DNA of 64,000 nucleotides from Marinobacter sp. X15-166B (GTDB taxonomy: Bacteria > Pseudomonadota > Gammaproteobacteria > Pseudomonadales > Oleiphilaceae), in the NCBI RefSeq assembly GCF_001752365.1, contig NZ_MEIY01000001.1, forward strand, positions 352,087 to 416,086. The letters run 5' to 3'. The position numbers were made by a program, and so were the translations under genes. Position 1 is the stretch's first letter. The number at the start of each line of letters is the position of its first letter. The notes below the pieces were generated by a model that ran no database searches, was not told the DNA's origin, and was given only the letters and a program-made list of their open reading frames with translations. Shown here one piece after another: positions 54,696 to 62,958 of this stretch.

Positions 54696-54768
54696 CCTTG
54701 AAGGTTTACGGGAGCTGCGGCTTCTCTTATATTCTGTCCCACCTTTGCATCTTTAGTAGGGTCCATTT

Positions 54769-55656
54769 ATGTCCCGTAAAACCAGACAGTTACAAAAGCT
54801 TTTGTTGTTTCGACTGGCGGATCAGCGCCTGTTCGGCCTGGGCACACTGAAAATCCGCGAAATACTGCCCACCATGCGGCTCACCAAGCTCCCCCACAGC
54901 CACCCCGCGGTTATCGGTTCGGCGACCTTTCGCGACTCGGTGGTGCCGGTGATTGATATGGCCGCGGCCGTAGGCTACCCACCACTGACTCCGGAGGAAC
55001 GGGCCGGCGCGTCCATCATCGTCACTGACGTGCAACGCCGGGAAATCGGGTTTATGGTGCGCGGCGTGCAGCAAATCGTCGACACCGACTGGCAGGCGGT
55101 CACCCCTCCGCCCAAATCCCTCGGCAGCAAAGCCTTCATCAGCGGCTTGCTGGATCTGGAGGGCGACATCATCCAGCTCCTCGACGTGGAACTGCTGCTG
55201 GCCAAGGTCTATCCGGAATCCCTGCACAACCAACAGGTTTCCCTGACCGATGCCCAGATCGACTCGCTCCGGGCCCTGCATATTCTGTTGGTGGATGACT
55301 CGCTGGTGGCCCGCAAACAACTCTGTGATGCTCTGGACAGCAAAGACATCGGCTACCAGGTGACCACCAATGGCGACGACGCCCTGAATTACCTGCTCGA
55401 AGTTGCGTCCAGCGACAAGCCGGTGGACATACTGGTCAGTGATATTGAAATGCCCGGACTTGACGGGTACGAACTCACCTTCAATGTGCGGGATAACACC
55501 TCCCTGCACCAACCCTACGTTATCCTGCACACCTCTCTGAACAGCGAGATGAGTTTGAGCTACGCTAACCAGGTAGGGGCCAACGAAGCGCTGACCAAAT
55601 TTGACGCACAAGAACTGTTGCACGCCATGCTCCGGGGGGCCCCGCCCTCGCACTGA
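54769..55656 (+). CDS. cheV: Chemotaxis coupling protein CheV
   Basis: 295 residues. N-terminal CheW-like domain (~1-155: LLLFRLADQRLFGLGTLKIRE, NLDLEGDIIQLLDVELLL-type end) and C-terminal receiver (~170-295) with VDDS, phospho-acceptor Asp 225 (DILVSDIEMPGLDG) and HTSL as the Thr/Ser step, plus a Lys in ALTKFDAQ. It couples receptors to CheA and can adapt the response by its own phosphorylation. No other chemotaxis genes are in the window. Confidence 0.94.
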   Translation: MSRKTRQLQKLLLFRLADQRLFGLGTLKIREILPTMRLTKLPHSHPAVIGSATFRDSVVPVIDMAAAVGYPPLTPEERAGASIIVTDVQRREIGFMVRGVQQIVDTDWQAVTPPPKSLGSKAFISGLLDLEGDIIQLLDVELLLAKVYPESLHNQQVSLTDAQIDSLRALHILLVDDSLVARKQLCDALDSKDIGYQVTTNGDDALNYLLEVASSDKPVDILVSDIEMPGLDGYELTFNVRDNTSLHQPYVILHTSLNSEMSLSYANQVGANEALTKFDAQELLHAMLRGAPPSH

Positions 55657-55660
55657 AAAC

Positions 55661-55684
55661 AGCCACCGTCAGGTGGCTTGTTGT
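55661..55684 (+). terminator. Probable terminator after cheV
   Basis: AGCCACC-GTCA-GGTGGCT (55661-55678) followed by TGTTGT, starting five bases after the cheV stop codon. The T-run is short, so termination may be partial; the esterase gene follows in the same direction. Confidence 0.55.
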
Positions 55685-55707
55685 CCGTCTCTGCTGGAGA
55701 GCCATTA

Positions 55708-56817
55708 GTGATCGCAATCTGGGTAACCCTGACGCTCGCTGTCTTGTTGGTTGTCACCACCGGCTTTTTTCTCGCCAGCTTTTTGTTCTTGCGGAGCCAT
55801 GATCATTCGTATCTGGATGCCGGGCCATCGCGCCCCCGGTCCGCGCCCCCGCAAACCGGCCCAACACCCAGCCCGGCCCATGAGGACGTACTCGCCACCG
55901 TCGCCAGACTGATAGATTCCAGCCGGGGGCTGAGGGGCAAGGCGCGGCTGCAGGCCATGCGCTCGGCGTTGGAGAGCCTGAGTGACGGTAAATCCTTCAC
56001 CAGCCGCCGGCGTCCGGTGAATGAACAGGGGATCAGGGGAGAATGGGTGGTCGCGCCGGAGAGTCGCCCGGATCACCGGATTCTGTACATCCACGGCGGT
56101 GCCTGGGTGGCCGGCAGCCCTAAAAGCCACCGCGCTATCACCGACAAGCTGGCGCGCATATCCGGTGCGTCGGTGTTCGTACTGGATTACCGGCTGATGC
56201 CCGAGCACCGGTTTATGCAGGGCATCGAGGATTGTCGCAACGCCTACCGCTGGATTCTCGAGCAGGGTCCCGATGGTCCGACAGCGGTCACTTTCCTGGC
56301 CGTGGCGGGCGACTCGGCGGGAGGCAGCAATGCCCTCGGACTGCTGGCATGGGCCAGAGATCAACGCTTGCGCCAGGCCGACGCCGGCATCGCCCTCTGC
56401 CCCTCCACCGACCTGACACTCACCGCCCCCAGCCTGCGCACCAATCTGCGCACCGATCCCATGCTCGGGCCCGCCCTGGGCGCCCTTGCCTACATCCCCA
56501 AACCGGTGTTGTGGTGGGCCACAATGCTGGGCACCCGCACCGCCCCGACCAACCCCGTCGCCTCACCGCTCTACGGTGATCTCGCGGGCCTGCCGCCGAT
56601 TCTGGTGCACGCCAGCGAGGCTGAGATGCTGCTGGATGGTGCGCGCCGTTATGTGGCCAAGGCGCAGGCCGCCGGATCGCCCGTGGAGTTGCAGACCTGG
56701 CCCCACATGGTCCATGTGTGGCACTTTTTTACTCCGGAATTGCCCGAAGCGGAAGATGCCTACGAAAAAATCGCAGCGTTTCTGCACACCCATCGCAAGC
56801 ACGCCGACGCAGGCTGA
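55708..56817 (+). CDS. HSL/fold-3 alpha/beta-hydrolase (esterase)
   Basis: 369 residues from GTG 55708 (GGAGAG); an upstream TTG reading is less likely. N-terminal membrane anchor (VTLTLAVLLVVTTGFFLASFLFL). Esterase motifs: oxyanion HGGAWVAGSPKSHR, nucleophile GDSAGGSNALG, acid/His in the C-terminal LPPILVHASEAEMLLDGAR and WPHMVHVWHFF. A hormone-sensitive-lipase-type carboxylesterase held to the inner membrane; natural substrate unknown. Confidence 0.9.
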   Translation: MIAIWVTLTLAVLLVVTTGFFLASFLFLRSHDHSYLDAGPSRPRSAPPQTGPTPSPAHEDVLATVARLIDSSRGLRGKARLQAMRSALESLSDGKSFTSRRRPVNEQGIRGEWVVAPESRPDHRILYIHGGAWVAGSPKSHRAITDKLARISGASVFVLDYRLMPEHRFMQGIEDCRNAYRWILEQGPDGPTAVTFLAVAGDSAGGSNALGLLAWARDQRLRQADAGIALCPSTDLTLTAPSLRTNLRTDPMLGPALGALAYIPKPVLWWATMLGTRTAPTNPVASPLYGDLAGLPPILVHASEAEMLLDGARRYVAKAQAAGSPVELQTWPHMVHVWHFFTPELPEAEDAYEKIAAFLHTHRKHADAG

Positions 56818-56847
56818 ACCCCGCTGCACCGGCCCGGGCACACTCGG

Positions 56848-57363
56848 TTACCGATTCGCGTGCAGCTCTGCCAGCACTTCCTTACACACCTGGTCCTGGG
56901 TTTTGTTCGCGCCGCGAATCACCAGGTCCGCATACCGGGCATACAGCACCCGGCGCTCTGCGAACAGCTCTTCGAGACTCTGCTCGGGGCGCTTGGAAAT
57001 GCCCCGCAGACTGAAGTCGCCAATGCGTTCGCGCACCGTCGCCAGCGGTATATCCAGATAGACCACCACGCTTCTGGTTTTCAGGTGTGCCATGGCTTTG
57101 CTGCTGTAGACCGCACTGCCACCGGTGGCGATCACGTGGCCGCGCACATTCAGCCCACACAACACCTGCTCTTCAACCTGGCGCAGCGCCTCGTAGCCTT
57201 CCTGGTCGACGATCTCCTGCAGGGCGCGACCGGTGTGCGTCTGGATCAACACATCGGTGTCCACAAAATCCAGCGCGGCTGCCTTGGCCAATACCACGCC
57301 GACCGTGCTCTTGCCTGAGCCGGGCATACCTATCAATACTATATTTCTGAGTGGCGACGGCAT
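56848..57363 (-). CDS. aroK: Shikimate kinase
   Basis: 171 residues: Walker A GMPGSGKSTVG, shikimate site DFVDTDVLIQTHTGRALQEIVDQEG with FR-like LRQVEEQVL, the GGS motif in VIATGGSAVYS, and the LID SLRGISKRPEQSLEELFAERRVLYARYAD. Phosphorylates shikimate in the aromatic pathway. It lies apart from aroB and is closer to stand-alone AroL-like forms. Divergent from the PA2779/PA2778 pair. Confidence 0.9.
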   Translation of the reverse strand: MPSPLRNIVLIGMPGSGKSTVGVVLAKAAALDFVDTDVLIQTHTGRALQEIVDQEGYEALRQVEEQVLCGLNVRGHVIATGGSAVYSSKAMAHLKTRSVVVYLDIPLATVRERIGDFSLRGISKRPEQSLEELFAERRVLYARYADLVIRGANKTQDQVCKEVLAELHANR

Positions 57364-57499
57364 AACTACATTCTTCGTTGGTACAGTGCATTACCAGGTC
57401 TTAATCCGGCATGATCGGAAACCTGCCCACAAGCGTTTACACTAGCGCAATAAGTGGTTCAATAACATAGCTGAACAAAGGAATCCCAGGAGCAGATTC

Positions 57500-57901
57500 A
57501 TGCAAGCAATCAGAGCGTATACGCAATCGATTTCCACCCTCATGGCGCTGGTCATGATGCTGACGTCGGTGTGGGCCCTGCCAGCCTCCGCCAGTCTGGT
57601 CGGCACCGGCGAACTGCTCACCGAACAGCGTGCAAACATCGACCGCCAGGCCCTGATGGACATGCTGGAACGGGGCGACGTGCAAAACACCCTGGCCACT
57701 CTGGGCGTGGGCGAGCAGGAGGTGCGGGACCGGATCCAGAGCCTGACCCCGTCCGAACTGGCGGATTTCAAACAGCAACTGGCGGAAGCACCCGCCGGTG
57801 AAGGCGTTGTCGGTGTGATTGTATTGTTTCTGCTGGTGTTCATCGTCACCGATATGCTGTGCGCAACCGACATCTTCCCGTTCGTCAACTGCATCCGGTA
57901 A
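57500..57901 (+). CDS. PA2779 family protein
   Basis: 133 residues with signal peptide (LMALVMMLTSVWALPASAS). Mature N-terminal LLTEQRANIDRQALMDMLERGDVQNTLATLGV, then RIQSLTPSELADFKQQLAEAPAG, and a C-terminal helix GVVGVIVLFLLVFIVTDMLCATDIFPFV. This is the PA2779 family, always next to a PA2778-type peptidase, which follows. Presumed envelope-bound partner or substrate; role unknown. Confidence 0.88.
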   Translation: MQAIRAYTQSISTLMALVMMLTSVWALPASASLVGTGELLTEQRANIDRQALMDMLERGDVQNTLATLGVGEQEVRDRIQSLTPSELADFKQQLAEAPAGEGVVGVIVLFLLVFIVTDMLCATDIFPFVNCIR

Positions 57902-57912
57902 CCGACCGCCCG

Positions 57913-58869
57913 ATGTATCCGGCCTGTTCCCAACCGGTCCGTTTCCTGCTGGCCGCACTGCTGGGCGTGTTGCTCTCGGGGTGCGCCAGCAGCCCCCCAT
58001 GGCCGCCGGATGCCTCTGCAACAATCCTCACCCACGTCCCCTTTCACCCCCAGGAGCAATATCAGTGCGGGCCTGCTTCCCTGGCAATGATGCTTAATGC
58101 CCAGCAGGTCGATGCCAGCCCGGACGAGCTGATCGAGCGGGTCTACCTGCCCGGCCGCAAAGGCGCCTTGCAGGTGGAAATGGTGGCGGCCGCCCGCCAA
58201 TACGGCATGCTGGTATACCCGCTGGCACCGGACCTTGCCAGTGTGCTGGCGGAAGTGGAGGCCGGGCACCCGGTGCTGGTGCTGCAGAATTTGCGCTTCA
58301 ACTGGTGGCCCCAGTGGCATTTTGCCGTGGTCATCGGGTTCGACGGAGACACGGAAGCCCTGATTCTTCATACCGGCACCCAGGAGCGTTACCGCCAACC
58401 TGCGGCGGCTTTTATGGCCACCTGGAACCGGGCGAACCGTTGGGCCCGGGTAATCCTGCCCCCCGGTCAGCTGCCGGCGACCGCGCAACCGCTTCCCTAT
58501 CTGATGGCCGCCCACGACCTGGAAACCACCCGGCAAACCGGCGCCGCCCAATCGGCCTATAGGGCCGCCCGTCGGGCCTGGCCAGACCAGCCCGCCGCGC
58601 TGCTGGGGCTGGGCAACATCGCCTATGACCAGGGCCGGTGGGCCACAGCGGTGGACTATTACCGCGCCCTGACCGAGCGGTTCCCTGACCTGGGTGCCGG
58701 CTGGAACAATCTGGCCGAGGCGTTACGGAAACAGGGCTGTCCGGTCGCAGCTGCAGCGGCCTCGCGCACCGCGCACCGGTTGGAGCCTGACCGTTTCCCG
58801 CCCACCGCAAACGATCCTCCCGGCACCGATCCAGCGGGGTGCTGCCCCGCGCCGGACCGGCACTGCTGA
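57913..58869 (+). CDS. PA2778 family cysteine peptidase lipoprotein
   Basis: 318 residues from ATG 57913 (an earlier in-frame ATG lies inside the neighbour). Lipobox LLSGC (about Cys 22). C39-like peptidase domain with catalytic Cys in QEQYQCGPASLAMMLN, His in WPQWHFAVVIGFDGD. TPR-like repeats (GAAQSAYRAARRAW, GLGNIAYDQGRWATAVDYYRALTERFP, NNLAEALRKQGCP) form the C-terminus. Gene pair with PA2779. Confidence 0.9.
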   Translation: MYPACSQPVRFLLAALLGVLLSGCASSPPWPPDASATILTHVPFHPQEQYQCGPASLAMMLNAQQVDASPDELIERVYLPGRKGALQVEMVAAARQYGMLVYPLAPDLASVLAEVEAGHPVLVLQNLRFNWWPQWHFAVVIGFDGDTEALILHTGTQERYRQPAAAFMATWNRANRWARVILPPGQLPATAQPLPYLMAAHDLETTRQTGAAQSAYRAARRAWPDQPAALLGLGNIAYDQGRWATAVDYYRALTERFPDLGAGWNNLAEALRKQGCPVAAAAASRTAHRLEPDRFPPTANDPPGTDPAGCCPAPDRHC

Positions 58870-58876
58870 GCGGGCT

Positions 58877-59290
58877 TCAGGGCCCCGGCGCGCCGCCCTC
58901 GCGTTCCAGTTCCGCCTCCGCTACCAGCCAGCTCCGAAAGATTTCGGCGTGGGGATGGATATACTTATGGGCGGGGCGCACCAGATGAAAGGCTTCGGCG
59001 GTCGGTACCTTGTGGGCAAACGGCGCCGTCAGCAACCCTCGGCGGATCATATCGTCAACCAGACAAGTACGGCCGAGGGCAAAGCCATCGCCACACTTGG
59101 CGACTTCGAGCGCCGAGATGAGTGTGTCAAACTGGATTTCCTGGGCAAAACAGAGGTCGGCCAAACCCGCCTGATCGAGCCAGTGCCCCCAGCCTTCCTC
59201 GTACCCGATAACGTGCAGCAGAGTCTGTTCGCGCAATTGTTCGCTGAGCTCCGGGTGCGCTGAATCAGACAGGCCAGCCTGCGGCTGCAC
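58877..59290 (-). pseudogene. LysR-family regulator fragment (DddR-like position)
   Basis: The frame (137 codons from a GTG at 59290) is only the second half of a LysR-type regulator: REQTLLHVIGYEEGWGHWLDQAGLADLCF, FDTLISALEVAKCGDGFALGRTCLVDDMI and the C-terminal effector-domain end (EIFRSWLVAEAELERE). The helix-turn-helix domain and about 170 N-terminal residues are missing. The sequence joins the end of the preceding dehydrogenase remnant with no start site, so it cannot make a working regulator. In ddd clusters dddR sits exactly here. Confidence 0.85.
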
Positions 59291-59294
59291 TCGT

Positions 59295-60313
59295 TTACTT
59301 CATTGTCGGCATCGAGAACTCGACGCCCTCGCGTACACCGGCGGAGGGCCAGCGCTGAGTAATCGCTTTGCGACGGGTGTATAAAGCGCACCCCGTCCGG
59401 CCCGTAGGCGTGCAAGTCGCCAAACAGGGAGCGTTTCCAGCCGCCAAAGCTGTGATAAGCCACCGGCACCGGCAGAGGCACGTTGACACCGACCATGCCC
59501 ACCAGAATGTTATCAGTGAAATAACGGGCGGCTTCGCCATCGCGGGTAATCAACGGTCCAAAATCATTGCCGGGCTCGTCGTAGGCCCCCACTTTGAGGG
59601 TCTTCATCGCCTCGGCCATCTTGGCCACCAGGGCGTCGCCCGCGGCATCCCCCACTGCAACCGCGACCGACAGCGCCATACAGCGTTCGCCCGAGGAGCC
59701 AAAAGCTGCCCCCAGCAGCTGGTTCACCGCGTTATCCATGTCCGCATCGGGCATGATAATGGCGTGGTTTTTGGCTCCGCCCAGAGCCTGGCACCGTTTG
59801 CCGTGCGCGCTGGCGGTGCGGTAGATGTGTTCGGCAATCGGCGTTGAACCCACAAAGCTGACCGCCTGGATGCGGGCATCTGTGAGCAGCACATCCACCG
59901 CTTCCTTGTCGCCATTAACCACGTTCATGACGCCGTCGGGCAAACCGGCTTCCTGCAGCAGCTGGGCGATGAACAGCGCGGAGCTGGGATTGCGTTCCGA
60001 GGGCTTGAGCACAAAACAGTTGCCGCAAACGATGGCCATGGGGTACATCCACAGGGGCACCATGGCCGGGAAGTTAAACGGGGTGATGCCTGCAACCACG
60101 CCCAGCGGTTGCAACTCACTCCAGGTATCAATGCCCGGGCCGACCCTGGGACTGTGCTCGCCTTTCAACAGTTCAGGTGCACCGCAGGCGTACTCAACAT
60201 TCTCGATGCCCCGCTGCAGCTCTCGCAGGGCATCGTGTTGAATCTTGCCGTGCTCCTCACCGATCAGGCGGGCAATCTGTTCCGCATTCTGTTCCAGCAA
60301 TTCCTTGAAGATG
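59295..60313 (-). pseudogene. Methylmalonate-semialdehyde dehydrogenase remnant (DddC-like)
   Basis: Recognisable CoA-acylating aldehyde dehydrogenase: GVVAGITPFNFPAMVPLWMYP, KPSERNPSSALFIAQLL and the Cys motif GAAFGSSGERCMALSVAV (nucleophile). Lesions: 5' end begins at the equivalent of residue ~75 (EIFKELLEQNAEQIARLI); an in-frame loss of ~90-100 residues between DFGPLITR and DGEAARYF (junction 59542-59550); an extra base near 59382 shifts the end, so GVRF is followed out of frame by YTRRKAITQRWPS and GVEFSMPTMK, ending at TAA 59295. The long unbroken frame seen here is therefore misleading. Confidence 0.88.
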
Positions 60314-60343
60314 ATTGTCTAACCGGTTGGCCGGCTGCCGGTG

Positions 60344-61501
60344 TCACCAGAGTTGCTGGTACAGCTCGATAATCTCATCGGCACTGGGTACCCGGGGGTT
60401 ATTACCCGGTGAACCGGACTGCAGGGCCTGCTCCGCCATGGTCGGCATGAGGCGGAAAAATTCGTCCCGGTCGATGCCAAACACCTCGGGTGTAGGCACC
60501 TCCAGTTCGTCATTCAGGGCATACAGCTCGGCCATCAATTTGTTGTTGGCCACATCGTTGCTGTCTTGTTCCGAGGCCACCCCCATAGCGCGGGCACAGT
60601 CCGCATAACGGGCGGCGGCGGCGGGAATGGAAAACTCGGTAACCGCAGGCAGCAACATGGCGTTGGACATGCCATGGGGCACGTGGAACGCGGCACCAAT
60701 CGGGCGGCTCATGCCATGCACCAGCGCGACCGAGGCGTTGGAAAAAGCAATGCCGGCCAGGGTGGAGCCCAGCATGACCTGCTCACGGGCACGCTGGTCG
60801 GTACCGTCATGGAACACCCGGCGCAGGTTGGGGGCAATCAGGCGCATCGCCGCAAGCGCCTGGCTGTCGGTATACAGACTGGCCTTGCGGCTGACGTAAG
60901 CTTCCATCGCGTGCGTCAAGGCATCAATGCCGGTATCCGCGGTGGTGCGCTTGGGCAGGCTCAGGGTCAGACCATAATCCACCAGCGCCGCCACCGGCAT
61001 GAACCCCACCCCCATACACATCATTTTTTCGTCGTTGGACTCATCGGTAATGATGGTAATCCGGGTCACTTCCGAACCGGTCCCGGCGGTAGTGGGTATG
61101 GCAACAATCGGCAACCCTTGTTCGTTAACGATACGCGGAAATTTGTAATCCCGCATGGTACCGCCGTACTTACCCAGGATGCTGATGGCCTTGGCGCTGT
61201 CGATGGGACTGCCGCCGCCCAAGGCAATGATGCTGTCGTAGGCACCGTCGCGCACTTTGGCCACTCCCGCCTGAATGGAACTGACGGTGGGTTCCGGTAC
61301 CGTGTCATCGAAAACGTCCGCCGACAACTCACTGGCAGCGAGGCACTCCTGAATGGCCCGGGTGTAACCCAGTTGTACCATCATCTTGTCGGTGATGATG
61401 AGCGGGCGGCTGCAGCCCAGGCTTGCCAGCACTTGTGGCAATTGCCGGGAGGCACCGTCGCCGATTTGCAGGATGCGCGGTAGAATGACTTGGGTAACCA
61501 T
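60344..61501 (-). CDS. dddB: Iron-containing alcohol dehydrogenase (DddB-like)
   Basis: 385 residues, AGGTGAAG ribosome site, complete. Group-III alcohol dehydrogenase pattern: NAD site SIIALGGGSPIDSAKAISI, TTAGTGSEVTRITI, metal ligands in the segments TGIDALTHAMEAYVS and ALVHGMSRPIGAAFHVPHGMSNAMLL (His residues). Fits DddB, proposed to oxidise 3-hydroxypropionate (or a DMSP product) to malonate semialdehyde. Located between BCCT and DddC remnants, as in dddTBCR operons. It is the only intact member of that set here; whether it is expressed is not visible. Confidence 0.8.
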   Translation of the reverse strand: MVTQVILPRILQIGDGASRQLPQVLASLGCSRPLIITDKMMVQLGYTRAIQECLAASELSADVFDDTVPEPTVSSIQAGVAKVRDGAYDSIIALGGGSPIDSAKAISILGKYGGTMRDYKFPRIVNEQGLPIVAIPTTAGTGSEVTRITIITDESNDEKMMCMGVGFMPVAALVDYGLTLSLPKRTTADTGIDALTHAMEAYVSRKASLYTDSQALAAMRLIAPNLRRVFHDGTDQRAREQVMLGSTLAGIAFSNASVALVHGMSRPIGAAFHVPHGMSNAMLLPAVTEFSIPAAAARYADCARAMGVASEQDSNDVANNKLMAELYALNDELEVPTPEVFGIDRDEFFRLMPTMAEQALQSGSPGNNPRVPSADEIIELYQQLW

Positions 61502-61571
61502 AATTGCTTCACCTGTGTCTGAATCAGAGCCTTCCCAGCGGGGCCGAGGCTCTGGGTATTGTTGTTGAGTC

Positions 61572-61778
61572 TCAGAGAGCGCCTGGAGCAGCGGCCACGT
61601 CCGATTTGCCCACCTGGGGTTGAGCGGGGGCTGACACCCGGACGGGTTGGGGCTGCCTCCCTGTTATAGCCTCATCGCGCAGGGATTTAAACAGCCCGTA
61701 GATTGCCAGGATCAAAATGACTGAAAACGGCAGCGCCGCAACGACGGTGGCGGTCTGCAGTGCACCCGCCACCCAGCC
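61572..61778 (-). pseudogene. C-terminal fragment of a BCCT transporter (DddT-like)
   Basis: The last ~70 codons of a BCCT-type carrier: final helix ALQTATVVAALPFSVILILAIYGLFKSLRDEA, then a polar tail to the stop at 61572-61574. BCCT carriers characteristically end this way (…ALPFS…LRDE). The rest, more than 400 residues, is absent; the junction with foreign sequence is about 61772-61784. In the frame beyond it the product is nonsense. Confidence 0.8.
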
Positions 61779-61781
61779 AGC

Positions 61782-61868
61782 GTCGGCTACAGCGAAACGG
61801 AAATCGACTCGATGATTGAACGCAAGATCGCCGGACTCAACTGGAGCAAGGAATACCTCCCCAGTTAA
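61782..61868 (+). pseudogene. C-terminal tail of a CaiB/BaiF CoA-transferase (DddD-like)
   Basis: On the plus strand the last 28 codons of a class III CoA-transferase: GYSETEIDSMIERKIAGLNW, then SKEYLPS and TAA at 61866-61868. 'LGYSxxEI' is the usual C-terminal motif of CaiB/BaiF enzymes. The fragment abuts the BCCT tail on the other strand. In ddd loci dddD is divergent from dddT, so this orientation is what a deletion from inside dddT through the promoter to near the end of dddD would leave. I infer DddD from position; the tail alone is not proof. Confidence 0.6.
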
Positions 61869-61904
61869 GCAACCCATCACAACACCGGTCACCGCCCACA
61901 ACCC

Positions 61905-61933
61905 GCCAGCCCCACGATGGGGCTGGCTTTCTT
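61905..61933 (+). terminator. Intrinsic terminator, relic of the deleted dddD-like gene
   Basis: GCCAGCCCCA-CGA-TGGGGCTGGC (61905-61927) followed by TTTCTT. Perfect 10-bp stem on the plus strand, 36 bases after the stop codon of the CoA-transferase tail. It has outlived the gene it served. Confidence 0.85.
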
Positions 61934-61964
61934 GTGACAAGCGATTACGCTTTTATCTGCAGCC

Positions 61965-62951
61965 GTGCTAAACGGCCCGCTTGGTTGCATTGCCCCTGAC
62001 CATCACCCGGGAATCATAGCCATAGGTATCCGATCCGCAGTCATACCAGGCAAGCTGGCGCGCGCCCTGCTGGTTCTGGTGCTCCTGCCGTTATTTTTCA
62101 TCGGCGGCCCGGACTGGGCCGACGGCCCCTTCTATAAGGCCCTGTGGAATTTGGGCCACATCCTGTTCTTCGGTTTGCTGACCCTGGTGCTCCAGCCGCA
62201 ACGCTGGCTGGGTGGCTGGCGTTTGGTGACCGTCACTACGGGCGCGGTGCTGGTGGCTGGCGGGCTGATCGAGTGGTTGCAGGGCAGCCTCGACCGGGCG
62301 GCCGACTGGCACGATATGGGGCGCAACCTGATCGGTGCCTGGCTGGTGCTGGCATGGGCGCACAGGCCCCGCAGGTCCGCCACCGGTGTGGGGCTGGCCC
62401 GGCTTCTGGTGACCGCACTGCTGTTGTGGGAACTGGGGCTGGTTGCCGTCATCGGTCTGCGGCAGTGGCAGCTGGCGATTCAGCTGCCACTGCTCTACGA
62501 TTTCGCCCAGCCGGATCCGCAGCGGTTCTGGGACGGCCAGGTGCAGCGATCCACCAGATACAGCGGCCTGAGCGACCGCGAGTTCAGCCTCAGAGTTGAG
62601 CTTGACACCGAGCGATACTCGGGGGCATCCCTCGACAATCTGGCCAGTGACTGGCGGGACTATCGGCACCTGGTGCTGATCCTGTACAACCCGGATCAGG
62701 ACCCACTGGCCATGACCTTGCGCATCAATGACCGCGCCCACGATCGGGGGAATAACGCCTATGAGGATCGTTTCCATACCCGCCTGGTCGTGGCGCCCGG
62801 CCTGAACCGGTTTGCCGTCCCGCTGACCGATGTACAGCAAGCGCCGGCTGGCCGCGCAATGGCCATGGACGCCATTCGCCGGCTGCTGCTGTTCACCTCC
62901 CGCCAACCGGCACCCAGAACGGTGTACCTGCTCGACCTGAGACTGCAGTAA
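61965..62951 (+). CDS. VanZ-like membrane protein
   Basis: Up to 328 residues from GTG 61965; no Shine-Dalgarno is visible and the first ~30 residues may be non-coding, so the true start is uncertain. Four to five N-terminal helices with the VanZ pattern LGHILFFGLLTLVLQP, GGLIEWLQGSLDRAADWHDMGRNLIGAW (Glu-Leu-Gln and Asp-x-x-x-N). The second half is periplasmic, beta-rich (LYDFAQPDPQRFWDG, LRVELDTERYSGASLDNLASDWRDYRHL). Unusual VanZ fusion; function unknown. Confidence 0.72.
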   Translation: MLNGPLGCIAPDHHPGIIAIGIRSAVIPGKLARALLVLVLLPLFFIGGPDWADGPFYKALWNLGHILFFGLLTLVLQPQRWLGGWRLVTVTTGAVLVAGGLIEWLQGSLDRAADWHDMGRNLIGAWLVLAWAHRPRRSATGVGLARLLVTALLLWELGLVAVIGLRQWQLAIQLPLLYDFAQPDPQRFWDGQVQRSTRYSGLSDREFSLRVELDTERYSGASLDNLASDWRDYRHLVLILYNPDQDPLAMTLRINDRAHDRGNNAYEDRFHTRLVVAPGLNRFAVPLTDVQQAPAGRAMAMDAIRRLLLFTSRQPAPRTVYLLDLRLQ

Positions 62952-62958
62952 ACGCCAT

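Noticed and set aside
59047..60300. An apparently intact 417-residue aldehyde dehydrogenase
   Set aside because: Its last ~100 codons run out of frame past the single-base insertion at ~59382, and the N-terminal and central parts are deleted; the family alignment shows a pseudogene.
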